The position numbers and the translations under genes are program-made. A stretch of 64,000 bases of DNA from Desulfovibrio sp. Huiquan2017 (lineage in GTDB: Bacteria; Desulfobacterota; Desulfovibrionia; Desulfovibrionales; Desulfovibrionaceae): contig NZ_JAFMPN010000013.1 of assembly GCF_017351175.1 (NCBI RefSeq), forward strand, positions 93,590 through 157,589, in the 5' to 3' direction. Positions 8,762-17,496 of the stretch are shown piece by piece (position 1 is the first letter of the stretch; every line of letters starts with the position of its first letter). Under the pieces are notes generated by a model. That model did no database searches and was not told where the DNA came from. It was given only the letters and a program-made list of their open reading frames with translations.

Positions 8762-9694
8762 ATGAACAAGGACGACAAGCTGCGAATCCTCATCTGCATC
8801 GGCGGCGGCCCCGAAGCTTACGCAGGATTGCGCTACGCCGTCCGGCTATCCAAGACTTCCTGCGCCGACATCGCCCTGCTCTATGTCCGCCCCCTGGACA
8901 GCGGGATGAACTCCGGCGGCATGGAGGTGCGCGTGGCCCGCGAGAACGTCCTGGACTGGGGCCTGGAACTGCCCGGGCTGCGCCAGCTCAAGGCCGCCCG
9001 CGACATCCTCGTGGAACTGGGCGAAATCGACCCCGGGCATAACCGTGAATGGAAATATCGCGAACTCACGGGCGACCCGGCGGGCGAATACGTCCGCGAC
9101 TATGAAAACCCCTGCGGCGGCGTCATTTCCCTCCGTTTGCGCACCGCCTCGGACGTAACCTCCGCCGTGTCCGACGAGGCCAAGCGGTTCCACGCCGACG
9201 TGGTCATCGTCGGGGCTTCGCCCGAACCCTTGACCGGCCTCAGGAAATTTCTCTCCCGAAAGCCGCTCGCCTTCAAGATCGCCGCCCATGCCCATTGTTC
9301 GGTCATCGTCGCCCGGAACCTCGAACCCGGCCGCAACCACTTGGTTTGCGTCCAGGATACCGACCAGTCCCGGGCCATGCTCCCTATAGTCAGCCGCTAT
9401 TTTCAGTCCTGCCGGTATCCCTTGTCCATTCTGTCCGTGGCCCCCACCAAAGAAGACCTCGCTTCGGCGCAGAAAGCCGCCCAGGAGGCCGCCCATATCC
9501 TCACCGAACTCGGCACGGCGCCCGCCGAAATTCTCGTCGAGGTCGGCGATCCCGTGGAAACCATCATCACCATCGGCTACGATTTCTCCCTCATCCTCGC
9601 CTCCGAATCGCTCAAGCCTTGGTTCGCCAAAGGATTCAGCGTCTCCCATGAAGTTGTCGAAAAGGCCCGCAATTCGGTCATGATCGTGAAATGA
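8762..9694 (+). CDS. Tandem UspA-domain stress protein
   Basis: Cytoplasmic universal-stress-type protein of 310 residues with two Usp-like halves (about 8-190 and 200-310). Strand patterns are LRILICIGGG, ADVVIVGASPEPL.GLRKFLSRKPLAFKIAAHAHCSVIVAR and NHLVCVQDTDQ..ILVEVGDPVETI. The G-2x-G-9x-G-S/T ATP loop is only partly recognisable. The start is the ATG six bases after AGGAG; that AGGAG overlaps the transporter stop codon, so the two genes are coupled. A Usp gene behind a transporter often encodes a regulator of that transporter. Confidence 0.85.
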   Translation: MNKDDKLRILICIGGGPEAYAGLRYAVRLSKTSCADIALLYVRPLDSGMNSGGMEVRVARENVLDWGLELPGLRQLKAARDILVELGEIDPGHNREWKYRELTGDPAGEYVRDYENPCGGVISLRLRTASDVTSAVSDEAKRFHADVVIVGASPEPLTGLRKFLSRKPLAFKIAAHAHCSVIVARNLEPGRNHLVCVQDTDQSRAMLPIVSRYFQSCRYPLSILSVAPTKEDLASAQKAAQEAAHILTELGTAPAEILVEVGDPVETIITIGYDFSLILASESLKPWFAKGFSVSHEVVEKARNSVMIVK

Positions 9695-9784
9695 GGGGGG
9701 AGCCGCGCACGCCCGGCCGCCGGTCTTGCGCGGTGGGGCGGGGCAAGGTAGTCTGCTCGGCAAACCTGAAGCCAAGGAGTCGAG

Positions 9785-10576
9785 ATGGCCACTTTCCCAC
9801 CCGTCACCCTGCTGGTTCGCAATATCGGCAAGTCCGCCCAGTTCTACAAGAAGGCTTTGGGGTTCGATCTCGCCTGGAACGGGCTGTTGGTCGGCCCTTA
9901 CGGGCAGTCCCTGCGCCTGGCGGAGGGACGGGACGCCACGGCCGGGGGATGCGTCATCGTCACCCTGGAGGTGCCGGACGTGGCCCGGGCGGTGGAGGGC
10001 ATCCTGGACAACGGCGGCGGCCGGGCCGAGAAATTGATGGGCGACGAGCCGTTGTATCTCGGGCCGGACGGGGAAATGCTCGCCCTGGCCGGGCGCGGGC
10101 TGCCGGGCGCGGAGCGGATCCGGTTGGTGGTCTATGATTTCGACGGGGTCATGACGGACAACCGGGTATTGACCGATCAGGACGGCCGCGAGGCCGTCAG
10201 CGCCAACCGCAGCGACGGCCTGGGGGTGGGGCTGATCCGGCGGCTGGGCATCAAGCAGGTCATTCTGTCCACCGAGGCCAACCCGGTGGTCAAGGCCCGG
10301 GCGGACAAGATCGGCCTGGACGCGCTCCACGGCATTCGCGACAAGGGGTCCGCCTTGCTCCATCTGGCCGAAAAACATCAGATTTCCGTGGGCGACATGC
10401 TCTATGTGGGCAACGACGTCAACGACGCCGACGCCATGGGGCTGGCCGGGTTCAAGGCCGCGCCCGCCGACGCCCATCCGTCCATCCTGGCCCTGGCCGA
10501 TTACGTGACCGAGGCCAAGGGCGGCCGGGGCGTGGTCCGCGAACTGGCCGACGTGCTGGCCGCAGCGCGCGCATAA
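9785..10576 (+). CDS. VOC (glyoxalase-fold) domain fused to a KdsC-like HAD phosphatase
   Basis: One reading frame of 263 residues joins two unrelated folds. Residues 1-105 form a single VOC/glyoxalase domain (VTLLVRNIGKSAQFYKKALGF, FYKKALGF being the hallmark). Residues 112-263 form a HAD phosphatase of the KDO-8-P phosphatase type: YDFDGV (Asp118, Asp120), LSTEAN, RDKGSALL and YVGNDVNDADAM (Asp211, Asp214). All HAD catalytic positions are present, so phosphatase activity is expected. The VOC half may bind substrate or metal. The ATG has AAGGAG five bases upstream. It converges with the nuclease gene, which ends at the next base. Confidence 0.85.
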   Translation: MATFPPVTLLVRNIGKSAQFYKKALGFDLAWNGLLVGPYGQSLRLAEGRDATAGGCVIVTLEVPDVARAVEGILDNGGGRAEKLMGDEPLYLGPDGEMLALAGRGLPGAERIRLVVYDFDGVMTDNRVLTDQDGREAVSANRSDGLGVGLIRRLGIKQVILSTEANPVVKARADKIGLDALHGIRDKGSALLHLAEKHQISVGDMLYVGNDVNDADAMGLAGFKAAPADAHPSILALADYVTEAKGGRGVVRELADVLAAARA

Positions 10577-11095
10577 CTACTTCCGGGGATGGGTCCTGCG
10601 CCACCGGGAGGGCGTCATGTCGAGGCCGCCCTTGCGCCAGAAGCCCCGTTGTTCCCGGCGGGCCTCGTCTTCGGCCTGTCGAAAGCGAGCGAAGTAGCGG
10701 GTGTTGGGCCTGACCCGAAAGGGAATGGCCAATCCGGCACGGACGAGTTCTTCGTTGAGCATCAGGCCACCGGCATGGACATAGGCCAGGGTGCGCCCGT
10801 AGTGGTCGCGGCGTTCCGTGTCGAACTCCAGCTGCAAAGGCTTGTCCCGGCAGAAATTCCGGGTGAAGTCCCGGGCCTTGCGGCTGTATTCCTGCCTGTA
10901 TTCCGGAGCGTCCACGCCGATGAGCCGGAGTTCCAGGGTGCGCCCCTGGTACTCCACGCGCAGGGAATCGCCGTCGAGAACCCGGATGAGTCGGGCCGTG
11001 CCGTCTCCGGCCGGAGCTGTCCGAAACGCGAGCAGGCAACCGAAAAGGCAAGCGAGGGCGGCGAGATGGACCCAAAGGGGGTTGTGGCGGCGCAT
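10577..11095 (-). CDS. Secreted thermonuclease (staphylococcal-nuclease fold)
   Basis: Exported nuclease of 172 residues. Residues 1-28 form a signal peptide or anchor (MRRHNPLWVHLAALACLFGCLLAF). The SNase domain follows: RVLDGDSLRVEYQG, LRLIGVDAPEY, RDHYGRTLAYVH and a C-terminal helix; Asp, Arg and Glu positions of the active site are present. The chosen ATG puts the signal peptide at the N-terminus; longer starts add a non-homologous stretch. It is divergent from the MBL gene with about 60 bases between them. Confidence 0.9.
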   Translation of the reverse strand: MRRHNPLWVHLAALACLFGCLLAFRTAPAGDGTARLIRVLDGDSLRVEYQGRTLELRLIGVDAPEYRQEYSRKARDFTRNFCRDKPLQLEFDTERRDHYGRTLAYVHAGGLMLNEELVRAGLAIPFRVRPNTRYFARFRQAEDEARREQRGFWRKGGLDMTPSRWRRTHPRK

Positions 11096-11156
11096 GCCTT
11101 GAGTATAGACTGTTTCGCCACGTCCTTCCAGTAGACCACAACCCCGGAGGCCCCTT

Positions 11157-11987
11157 ATGGAATTGACTTTTCTCGTGGACAATAATGCGCTGGTGGGCAG
11201 CCCCTGTCTGGCCGAGGCCGGGTTGTCCATGTTCATCGAGGCGGACGGGCGACGGGTGTTGTTCGACACCGGCTATTCGGACGCGTTTTTGGTCAATGCC
11301 CGGCGTAAGGGCGTGGATCTGCTGCGTCTGGACTGGATCGCCTTGTCCCACGGCCATTTCGACCATACCTGGGGCCTGGGCATGCTCTTGCGGCAGTATT
11401 GCGAGTCGGGCGTTCGGGACATTCCCCGGCCGGGCCTGCTGGCCCACCCCAAGGCCTTGGTGACCAAGCGGTACCGGGGCATCCCGGAATTCGGGCCCCT
11501 GCTGTCACGGGAGAAGCTGGAGAGTTATTTCGACCTGACGCTTTCGGACCAGCCGGTCCGCCTGTCGGATTCGCTGGTGGGCCTGGGCGAGATTGAACGG
11601 GTCATGGACTTCGAGCAATCGGCGACTCTGGGCGAGCGGCTGGAGGACGGCGCATTCGTGCCGGACGATATCCCGGACGACACGGCCCTGGCCTATGTTT
11701 CGGACACGGGGCTGGTAGTCATCGCGGGCTGCGCCCATTCAGGCATCTGCAACACCGTGGAGCAGGCCAGGCGGGTGACGGGCGTGGACCGGGTGCGCGC
11801 CGTGCTCGGCGGGTTTCACCTGCAAAACGCCGGACCCGAACGGCTCGGCCCCACGGCCGACTATCTGGCGGCCCTGAACCTGGAAGGGCTGTGGTGCTGC
11901 CACTGCACGGACCTGGCGGCCAAGATCGCCCTGGCCGCCAAATGCCCGGTCAAGGAAGTGGGCTCGGGCCTGACCCTGGCGTTCTAG
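11157..11987 (+). CDS. Metallo-beta-lactamase-fold hydrolase
   Basis: Cytoplasmic metal-dependent hydrolase of 276 residues. Metal-binding motifs are LSHGHFDHTWGL (HxHxDH) and AGCAHSGICNTV, plus a late GGFHL. Closest recognised type is the MBL group annotated as dihydropterin or ribofuranosylaminobenzene phosphate synthase-like, a label that rarely predicts function. The start has GGAGG five to six bases ahead. It is transcribed alone, with the capsid cassette terminator downstream on the other strand. Confidence 0.9.
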   Translation: MELTFLVDNNALVGSPCLAEAGLSMFIEADGRRVLFDTGYSDAFLVNARRKGVDLLRLDWIALSHGHFDHTWGLGMLLRQYCESGVRDIPRPGLLAHPKALVTKRYRGIPEFGPLLSREKLESYFDLTLSDQPVRLSDSLVGLGEIERVMDFEQSATLGERLEDGAFVPDDIPDDTALAYVSDTGLVVIAGCAHSGICNTVEQARRVTGVDRVRAVLGGFHLQNAGPERLGPTADYLAALNLEGLWCCHCTDLAAKIALAAKCPVKEVGSGLTLAF

Positions 11988-12174
11988 CAAGGGAGGGCCG
12001 CCCGAAAACGTCTCCCTGCCGCATTAACGCTTGTCCTTCATGTCCTGCTGGTATTCGCGGTTGCGGGCGTGTTCGTCCTTTTGCATCTCCGCCGCGTCCC
12101 TGGACGAGGAGGAAGGGCGGTTTTCATGGCCCGCCCCCCGGTTGATGGAGATGCCCTGTCCGCTCGCCCATTTG

Positions 12175-12198
12175 AAAAGGGCCTCCCGAAGGAGGCCC
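12175..12198 (-). terminator. Intrinsic terminator of the capsid cassette
   Basis: On the minus strand an 8-bp perfect stem, GGGCCTCC/GGAGGCCC, closes a TTCG tetraloop and is followed by TTTTC. It lies about 50 bases after the small capsid-associated gene, giving the two-gene cassette its own end. Confidence 0.85.
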
Positions 12199-12247
12199 GT
12201 GGGAAGGCGGGGGACAAGCCCCCTACATCCGACTTTGGCGATGTCCG

Positions 12248-12493
12248 TTAGGCGGTGATCACGGTGACCGTGCCGCCCGTGTCGGCGGCGACCATCAGGT
12301 CGATGGCCGCGGCCCGGTTCACGCCGGTGCAGGCGATGACGATGTCTCCGGTCTCGAGATTGTAGTCTTCCGCCGCCTGGTCGAAGTATCCGGCCTCGGC
12401 CACGGTGGCCGCGTCGTCCTCGGAGCGGTAGATGAACAGTTGCTGGCCGGGCACTCCGCCCATGAGCCGCATGTCTTCGCTGATGTATGCCAT
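12248..12493 (-). CDS. Small phage capsid-associated protein
   Basis: An 81-residue protein immediately downstream of the major capsid gene. It contains [21 protein letters not shown] followed by a short beta-rich tail (DIVIACTG..., GGTVTVIT). The Y-R-x-E-D...GYF pattern is familiar from small proteins encoded beside phage capsid genes, possibly head decoration; I recall the pattern and have not searched. Ribosome site AAAGGAG lies nine bases before the ATG. Its leader repeats CCGCAACGGACA, also found before the capsid gene. Confidence 0.8.
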   Translation of the reverse strand: MAYISEDMRLMGGVPGQQLFIYRSEDDAATVAEAGYFDQAAEDYNLETGDIVIACTGVNRAAAIDLMVAADTGGTVTVITA

Positions 12494-12536
12494 GGTTGGT
12501 TTCTCCTTTTGCGGTTGGTTGATGTCCGTTGCGGTC

Positions 12537-13370
12537 CTAGTCGATGGCCGCGTCGTCGTCGCACTGGATTTCGACCACGCCGTCCGGGTCGATGAGGCAG
12601 GCTCCGGCCGAGAGCATGTGGTCCACCAGGTGGGCGGCCTTTTCCGGCACCCAGTCCACGAAGGCCTGGACTTTCTGGCCTTCGGCCAGGCCCGCCGCGT
12701 TGCGGTGGTAGACGTAGCACTTGCGCATGCCCGCCTCGTCGAGCGGCAGGCCGGTGTGGAACATCCAGGTGATGCCCAACCAGGTGCGGGACTCGGTGCC
12801 CTTGAGCCAGGCATATTGCTCGCCCGCGTAGTCGCTGGACTTGAACTCCTGGATGTTCAGCAGCTCGTTCCACTGGTGCGGACCGACCACGGCGAAGCGG
12901 TGGCCGTCGTCGGGCACGTCGTTGGCGTTGAGCGTACCGAAGGCCTGGAGGATCTTGTCCTTGGTCAGGCCGGTGGCGGCTTCGGCGACCACGTTGGCGG
13001 CCCCTTCGAGCTTGGTGATGATCAACTCGTCGATCTTGCGGCCCAGCGCCCAGGCGCCCGCGTTGGCGGCCACCTGCTTCTCGTCGCTCTTGTCCTTGAG
13101 CTCGTCGAGCTTGTCGATGTACTCGGCGGCGTACCAGTCGGACAGGGTGCAGGACACGTTGGAGTGGTTGAGGTTCATGAGCGGCACATTGCCGTGGCGG
13201 GTCTTTTTCCCGGCCGCGCCCTTGCCGACCTTCTGGAAGACGCACTTGGAGCCCTCCACCTCGGTCTGGAGGCGCACGGTCTGGCGCATCTTGGAGCCCT
13301 GGGCCTGGTATGCCTGGTGCACCATTTCGACATATTGGGTGACAAAGGCGTTGCTGACAGTCGTGGACAT
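12537..13370 (-). CDS. Phage major capsid protein
   Basis: Virion shell subunit of 277 residues. The stretches [59 protein letters not shown] and [19 protein letters not shown] are characteristic of one major-capsid family of podo- and siphoviruses (Pfam Phage_capsid_2 type, from memory). The ATG follows GGAG at good spacing; an upstream extension is low-complexity and rejected. The frame is intact and codon use matches the neighbours, so it is not visibly decaying. No portal, terminase, protease, tail or integrase gene is nearby. Confidence 0.88.
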   Translation of the reverse strand: MSTTVSNAFVTQYVEMVHQAYQAQGSKMRQTVRLQTEVEGSKCVFQKVGKGAAGKKTRHGNVPLMNLNHSNVSCTLSDWYAAEYIDKLDELKDKSDEKQVAANAGAWALGRKIDELIITKLEGAANVVAEAATGLTKDKILQAFGTLNANDVPDDGHRFAVVGPHQWNELLNIQEFKSSDYAGEQYAWLKGTESRTWLGITWMFHTGLPLDEAGMRKCYVYHRNAAGLAEGQKVQAFVDWVPEKAAHLVDHMLSAGACLIDPDGVVEIQCDDDAAID

Positions 13371-13624
13371 TGATTTCTCCTTGTCCGTTGCGGTTGATAC
13401 AGGCCGGGTGTCCGGGCTGCGTCCGCCTGTCGGGTGTCCGGGACGGACTCGCGAACCGTTCGCGGGCCGTTCCGGGCCGGGTGAGGGACCTCCGGGCCGG
13501 GTGGCAAAGCCTAGCACGGGTTTTTTACAACCCACTGTTTTGTCGAAGAATGTCAGGGAAAAAGAATCGAGAGGTATAAAAAAGCAACTTGACAGGGTGG
13601 CCAATCCAGGCAGATTCGGGCGTG

Positions 13625-14671
13625 ATGCAACCGATCGAAGATTCTCAGAAGGCGGCCCTGGCCGGACGGCTGGACCGCCCCTTGTCCGTGGGCGGCAGGA
13701 CCGTGGCCAACCGATTGTGGCTCGCGCCCCTGGCCGGGCTGGGGCATGTGGCCTATCGCGAGGTGCTCGCCGAATACGGCGGGTGCGGGCTGATGTTTAC
13801 CGAGATGTGCGGGGCCAAGAGCGTGCCCACCGAGAACCGGTACGTCTCCCCGGTCTTCCGCTGGCGCGACGAGGAGTTGTCCCGCCTGGTCTGCCAGGTG
13901 GCGGGGTCCACCCCGGAGCAGATGATCCCGGCCGCCCGGCGCGTGCAGGACTGCGGTTTCTTCGGCTTCGACATCAATATGGGTTGTTCGGTCTCCGGTA
14001 TCGTCAAGAAGAACGCGGGCGCGGCCCTGCTCAAGGATCCGGACGCCGCCTTGCGCGTGGTCGAGGGGGTGCGCAAAGCCATCTCCATCCCTCTGTTCGT
14101 CAAGTTCCGCACCGGTTGGACCCCGGACGTCGAGCCCGCCGCGCGGCTCGCCCGCCGGTTCGAGGACGCGGGCGTGGACTGCCTTGTTTTTCATCCGCGC
14201 ATGGCCCCGGACAAGCGGACCCGGCCGCCGGTCCGCGAGCACATCAAGGCCATCGTGGACGCCGTGTCCATCCCGGTCCTGGGCAACGGCGACGTGGTTG
14301 CACCCGGGGACTGCCTGGACATGCTCGAAACCACGGGCTGCGCCGGGGTTTCAGTCGGCCGCATGGCCATCGCCCGCCCCTGGCTCTTCGCCGAGTGGAC
14401 TACGGGCCACACCCCGCCCGCCACCTGTTTCCGCGATTACGCCATGCGCCTGGCCGACGCCCTGGACCAACATTTCGACCCGGTGCGGGCGCTGAAACGC
14501 TACCGGCTGTTCACCATCTATTTCGCGGCCAACTTTACCTTCGGCCACGCGCTGCAATCCTGGTTCCTCAAGGCGAAGACCATGGATGAAATACGTTCAG
14601 TCATACGAGAACACGTTCATCCCGACCTTCAATTGGTAAGGCGCCCCAATTTCAGCCTCTACAACATCTGA
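13625..14671 (+). CDS. tRNA-dihydrouridine synthase-type flavoprotein
   Basis: FMN enzyme reducing uridine to dihydrouridine in tRNA. The 348 residues form a Dus TIM barrel: LAPLAGLGHVAYR, TEMCGAKSV, DINMGCSVSGIVKKNAGAALL with the catalytic Cys in the Gly-Cys segment, VKFRTGW, LVFHPRM and GNGDVVAPGD. The start used is the ATG at MQPIED. A TTG 36 bases earlier reads TTGACA and is more likely a promoter -35 box than a start codon. The gene is followed 12 bases later by the cyclase-family gene. Confidence 0.9.
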   Translation: MQPIEDSQKAALAGRLDRPLSVGGRTVANRLWLAPLAGLGHVAYREVLAEYGGCGLMFTEMCGAKSVPTENRYVSPVFRWRDEELSRLVCQVAGSTPEQMIPAARRVQDCGFFGFDINMGCSVSGIVKKNAGAALLKDPDAALRVVEGVRKAISIPLFVKFRTGWTPDVEPAARLARRFEDAGVDCLVFHPRMAPDKRTRPPVREHIKAIVDAVSIPVLGNGDVVAPGDCLDMLETTGCAGVSVGRMAIARPWLFAEWTTGHTPPATCFRDYAMRLADALDQHFDPVRALKRYRLFTIYFAANFTFGHALQSWFLKAKTMDEIRSVIREHVHPDLQLVRRPNFSLYNI

Positions 14672-14683
14672 CGGAGGAAAGCC

Positions 14684-15319
14684 ATGCAGGCCATCGACCT
14701 CAGCCATACCATCCGCACCGGGATGCCCGTCTATCCCGGCGACGCATCGCCCAACGTGCGGCGGACGCATTTCATCAAGAAGCACGGGTTCGCCCAGACC
14801 TCCCTGGACCTGCCCACCCATGCCGGAACCCACGTGGACGCGGCCGCGCATCTGTTCCTCGAAGCCCCCACCCTGGATTGGCTCGGCCCGGACAACTTCA
14901 CCGGCTGGGGCGCGGTCCTGGACCTGACCGCCCTGTCCGGTCCGGTCATCGATCAGCCGGTCCTCGCGCCCCTAGGCGATATGGACGGCCTGGATTTCGT
15001 CCTGCTGCGCACGGGCTGGGACCGGCACTGGAACACCGACCGCTATTACCGGGATTTCCCCGCCCTGACCGAGACCGGGGCCAGGTTTCTGGCCGGACTC
15101 GGCCTCAAGGGCGTCGGCCTCGACACCCCCTCGCCCGACCCCGTGGATTCCCATGAGCTGCCCGCTCACCGCATCCTTTTCGATCACGGCCTGGTCATCG
15201 TCGAAAACCTCACTCGCCTGGGAGATCTGCCGTCCGAGAGCTTCCTCTTCTGCTGCCTGCCCTTGAAGATAGCCGACGGCGAAGCGTCACCCTGCCGCGC
15301 CGTGGGCATCGCCCTGTAG
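14684..15319 (+). CDS. Cyclase-family metal hydrolase (kynurenine-formamidase fold)
   Basis: The 211-residue protein has the PF04199 signature HAGTHVDAAAH, whose histidines and aspartate bind metal. The N-terminus IDLSHTIRTGMPVYPGD and later GVGLDTPSPDP..SHE..HRILF fit the family, whose members hydrolyse formamides or similar bonds. No tryptophan-degradation genes are nearby, so formylkynurenine is not supported as substrate. It is probably co-transcribed with the Dus gene and ends at a strong shared terminator. Confidence 0.88.
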   Translation: MQAIDLSHTIRTGMPVYPGDASPNVRRTHFIKKHGFAQTSLDLPTHAGTHVDAAAHLFLEAPTLDWLGPDNFTGWGAVLDLTALSGPVIDQPVLAPLGDMDGLDFVLLRTGWDRHWNTDRYYRDFPALTETGARFLAGLGLKGVGLDTPSPDPVDSHELPAHRILFDHGLVIVENLTRLGDLPSESFLFCCLPLKIADGEASPCRAVGIAL

Positions 15320-15343
15320 CGCGAATCCGCCGCGCAGCCGCGA

Positions 15344-15393
15344 AACCGTTCAGGGCCGAAGCGTAATCTCGATGCGCTTCGGCCCTGAATGGT
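15344..15393. terminator. Bidirectional intrinsic terminator
   Basis: A near-perfect 20-bp stem (AACC..TTCAGGGCCGAAGCG and its complement, with one internal mismatch) closes a 10-base loop and is followed by TTTT on the plus strand. On the minus strand it also ends in a T-containing stretch. It serves the convergent cyclase-family and MocR genes. Confidence 0.9.
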
Positions 15394-15430
15394 TTTGGCG
15401 TTTCCGCCGGTCTCGCTTCGCAGAGGACGG

Positions 15431-16795
15431 CTAGGGGCATCCGCTCAGGATGTCGCGCACGATCCGCAACCCTTTCTCCAATTGATCCGGCGACTCCGTG
15501 CCGGTCAGCGATACGCGGGCGGCGTTGGGGGCGGGGCTCTGGCCGACGGTGAACTTCTCGGCCCCGAAGACGTTGACTCCGCGTTTGGCGGCGGCCTGTT
15601 CCAGGGCTTGGCCGGTCCAGGGGGCGGGCAGTTCGAGCCAGAGGAAGAAGCCGGATCGTTTGCCCCGGAAGCGCAGGCCGTCGAGCGCGTCGCAGGCGAG
15701 CATGTAGCGTCGGGCGGCCTCGGCCCGTTTGGCGGCCACCACGCGGTCGGCGGTGCCGTCCTGGATCCACATGGCGCAGAGCTCCACATTGAGGGGCGGG
15801 GCCATCCAGATGGTGTTGAGCACGGCCTGGGCCAGGGGCTTGAGCAGGTGCTGGGGAGCGACGACAAAGGCCACCCGCAGACCGGCGGCCAGGGATTTGG
15901 ACATGCCCGCGATGTAGACGCCGCGATGCGGCACGCGGTTGCCCACCGGGGCGATGCGGCCGGGGTCGGTCAGGTCGTAGGCGTCGTCCTCGACGACGAT
16001 GAGATCGTGCCGGTCGGCCAGGCGGGCGATCTCGTTGCGCCGCGCGTCGGGCAAGGTGACGGTTGTGGGATTGTGCACGCCGGGCATGAGGTAAAGGGCC
16101 CTGATCTCGTCGCGGCGGCAGGCGGCGTCGAGGGCGGCCGGGTCCATGCCGCGCTCGTCCATGGCCACGGGCACCAGCCGCAGGCCGAGCATGGCGGCCA
16201 GGGTCTTCAGGCCGGGGTAGGTCAGGGCGTCCACGGCCACCCGGTCGCCGGGGCGCAACAAGCCGCCGAGAACGCAGGTCAGGGCGTGCTGGGACCCGGC
16301 GCAGACGATGATGTCCTCGGCCCGAGCCGGGACGTTGAACCGTTCGGCCCAGAGCGCGCCCGCCTTGCGGTGCTCGGCCATGCCGCGCGGGTCGGAGTAG
16401 CGCAGCAGGGCGGCCGGGTCCTTGCGCCGGGCGATGCGCCGGAATGCGTCGGTGATTTCCGGGTCCAGGCGGTCGAGAGGGTTGATGAGCCCGAGTTCGA
16501 GCATGCCGGGTGCGCACGGCTCGAAGGAGACCATGGAGGAATTGGTCGCCGCGTCCGAGGTGACGAAGGTCCCGCGTCCCACCGTGGCCGAGACCAGGCC
16601 GCGCTTTTCCGCCTCGCGGTAGCCGCGCGTGACCGTGGACACGTTCAGGCCCAGCGCGTCGGCCAGGTCGCGGTGGGTGGGCAGCCGCTCGCCGGGAGCG
16701 AGCCCCCCGGACGCGATGTCCCGTTCGATGGCGTCCGCCAACGCCGCATACAGGGGGCCTTCGCCTCGAACCAGCGCGGGTGCGTATATTGTCAT
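15431..16795 (-). CDS. MocR/PdxR-type GntR regulator with aminotransferase domain
   Basis: Transcription factor of 454 residues. Residues 1-75 are a GntR winged helix (LPTHRDLADALGLNVSTVTRGYREAEKRGLV). Residues 95-454 are a fold-type-I PLP aminotransferase domain, with YIAGMSKSLAAGLRVAFVV carrying the PLP lysine. The domain normally binds an effector amino acid or PLP rather than catalysing turnover. The start is ATG overlapping the first operator; an earlier start adds residues with no homology. It is divergent from a LysE exporter, which it probably controls along with itself. Confidence 0.93.
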   Translation of the reverse strand: MTIYAPALVRGEGPLYAALADAIERDIASGGLAPGERLPTHRDLADALGLNVSTVTRGYREAEKRGLVSATVGRGTFVTSDAATNSSMVSFEPCAPGMLELGLINPLDRLDPEITDAFRRIARRKDPAALLRYSDPRGMAEHRKAGALWAERFNVPARAEDIIVCAGSQHALTCVLGGLLRPGDRVAVDALTYPGLKTLAAMLGLRLVPVAMDERGMDPAALDAACRRDEIRALYLMPGVHNPTTVTLPDARRNEIARLADRHDLIVVEDDAYDLTDPGRIAPVGNRVPHRGVYIAGMSKSLAAGLRVAFVVAPQHLLKPLAQAVLNTIWMAPPLNVELCAMWIQDGTADRVVAAKRAEAARRYMLACDALDGLRFRGKRSGFFLWLELPAPWTGQALEQAAAKRGVNVFGAEKFTVGQSPAPNAARVSLTGTESPDQLEKGLRIVRDILSGCP

Positions 16796-16831
16796 GCAGA
16801 CAATATATTCATTGACTACACACAAAGTCAA
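16785..16831. promoter_or_regulatory. Two inverted-repeat operators between mocR-like and lysE-like genes
   Basis: TATATTGTC-ATGCA-GACAATATA (16785-16807) is a perfect 9-bp inverted repeat with a 5-base centre and overlaps the regulator start codon. TTGACT-N8-AGTCAA (16812-16831) is a second, 6-bp one. Both lie in the divergent control region, and a GntR-type dimer is the natural ligand. The TTGAC also resembles a -35 box. Confidence 0.75.
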
Positions 16832-16902
16832 CCGTAGGCCTCTAGGGACGAAAAATCGCAGCAGGATCGCCCGAAAGCGGGACGGTCCGGGGAGTTACCG
16901 CC

Positions 16903-17496
16903 ATGAACATGGAAACTTACGCCGCCTTCGTCCTCTTCGTCATTGTCATGACCGGCACGCCCGGCGCGGGCAACCTGACCATGATGGGCATCGGCCAGAC
17001 CACGGGCTTCAGGTCCGCCATCCCCTTTTTGATCGGGACCACCGTGGGCGCGGTCAGCCTGGACTCCACGGTGGCGCTCGGCCTGGGCAAGCTCATTCAG
17101 ACGTCGCCCGGCCTTTCGACGATAATGAAGGTTTGCGGAACGTGTTACATTCTGTATCTCGGCTGGAAGCTGTTGAGCATGCGGCTGGGCAATCATGCGG
17201 TGGCCCGCCGGTTCTCCTTCTGGGAGGGCGTTGTCCTGCACCCGCTCAATCCCAAGAGCTGGGCCATGGCCCTGGTCGGGTTCGGCATGCTGGCCGATCC
17301 GGCCGTGCCGCTTCTCAGGCAGGTGGCCGTTTTTGTCCTGACCTTCATGGTCTTCCAGGTGTCCTTCCACTCGATCTGGGGGCTGGCCGGGGCCGCCATC
17401 CTGCGTACCTTCAAGTCCCCGGCCATACTTACCGGGGTCAACTGTGCGCTCGTGGCGGTCATGGTCGGGGCGACCGTGTACGCCCTGTTCGTCTAG
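16903..17496 (+). CDS. LysE/RhtB-family amino-acid exporter
   Basis: Inner-membrane exporter of 197 residues with about six hydrophobic segments. The N-terminal [21 protein letters not shown] and the [16 protein letters not shown] segment are RhtB/LysE hallmarks. Divergent from the MocR-type regulator across two inverted repeats, which suggests regulator-controlled export of an amino acid. Its stop codon overlaps the 3' end of fumC by four bases on the opposite strand. The substrate is unknown. Confidence 0.9.
   Translation: MNMETYAAFVLFVIVMTGTPGAGNLTMMGIGQTTGFRSAIPFLIGTTVGAVSLDSTVALGLGKLIQTSPGLSTIMKVCGTCYILYLGWKLLSMRLGNHAVARRFSFWEGVVLHPLNPKSWAMALVGFGMLADPAVPLLRQVAVFVLTFMVFQVSFHSIWGLAGAAILRTFKSPAILTGVNCALVAVMVGATVYALFV

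Noticed and set aside
12000..12246. Minus-strand frame ending in a charged tail across the capsid terminator
   Set aside because: The frame runs through the terminator hairpin and has no start codon with a ribosome site; composition alone does not support a gene.
13589..13624. Upstream TTG start for the Dus gene
   Set aside because: TTGACA there resembles a promoter -35 element, and the added residues have no homology.
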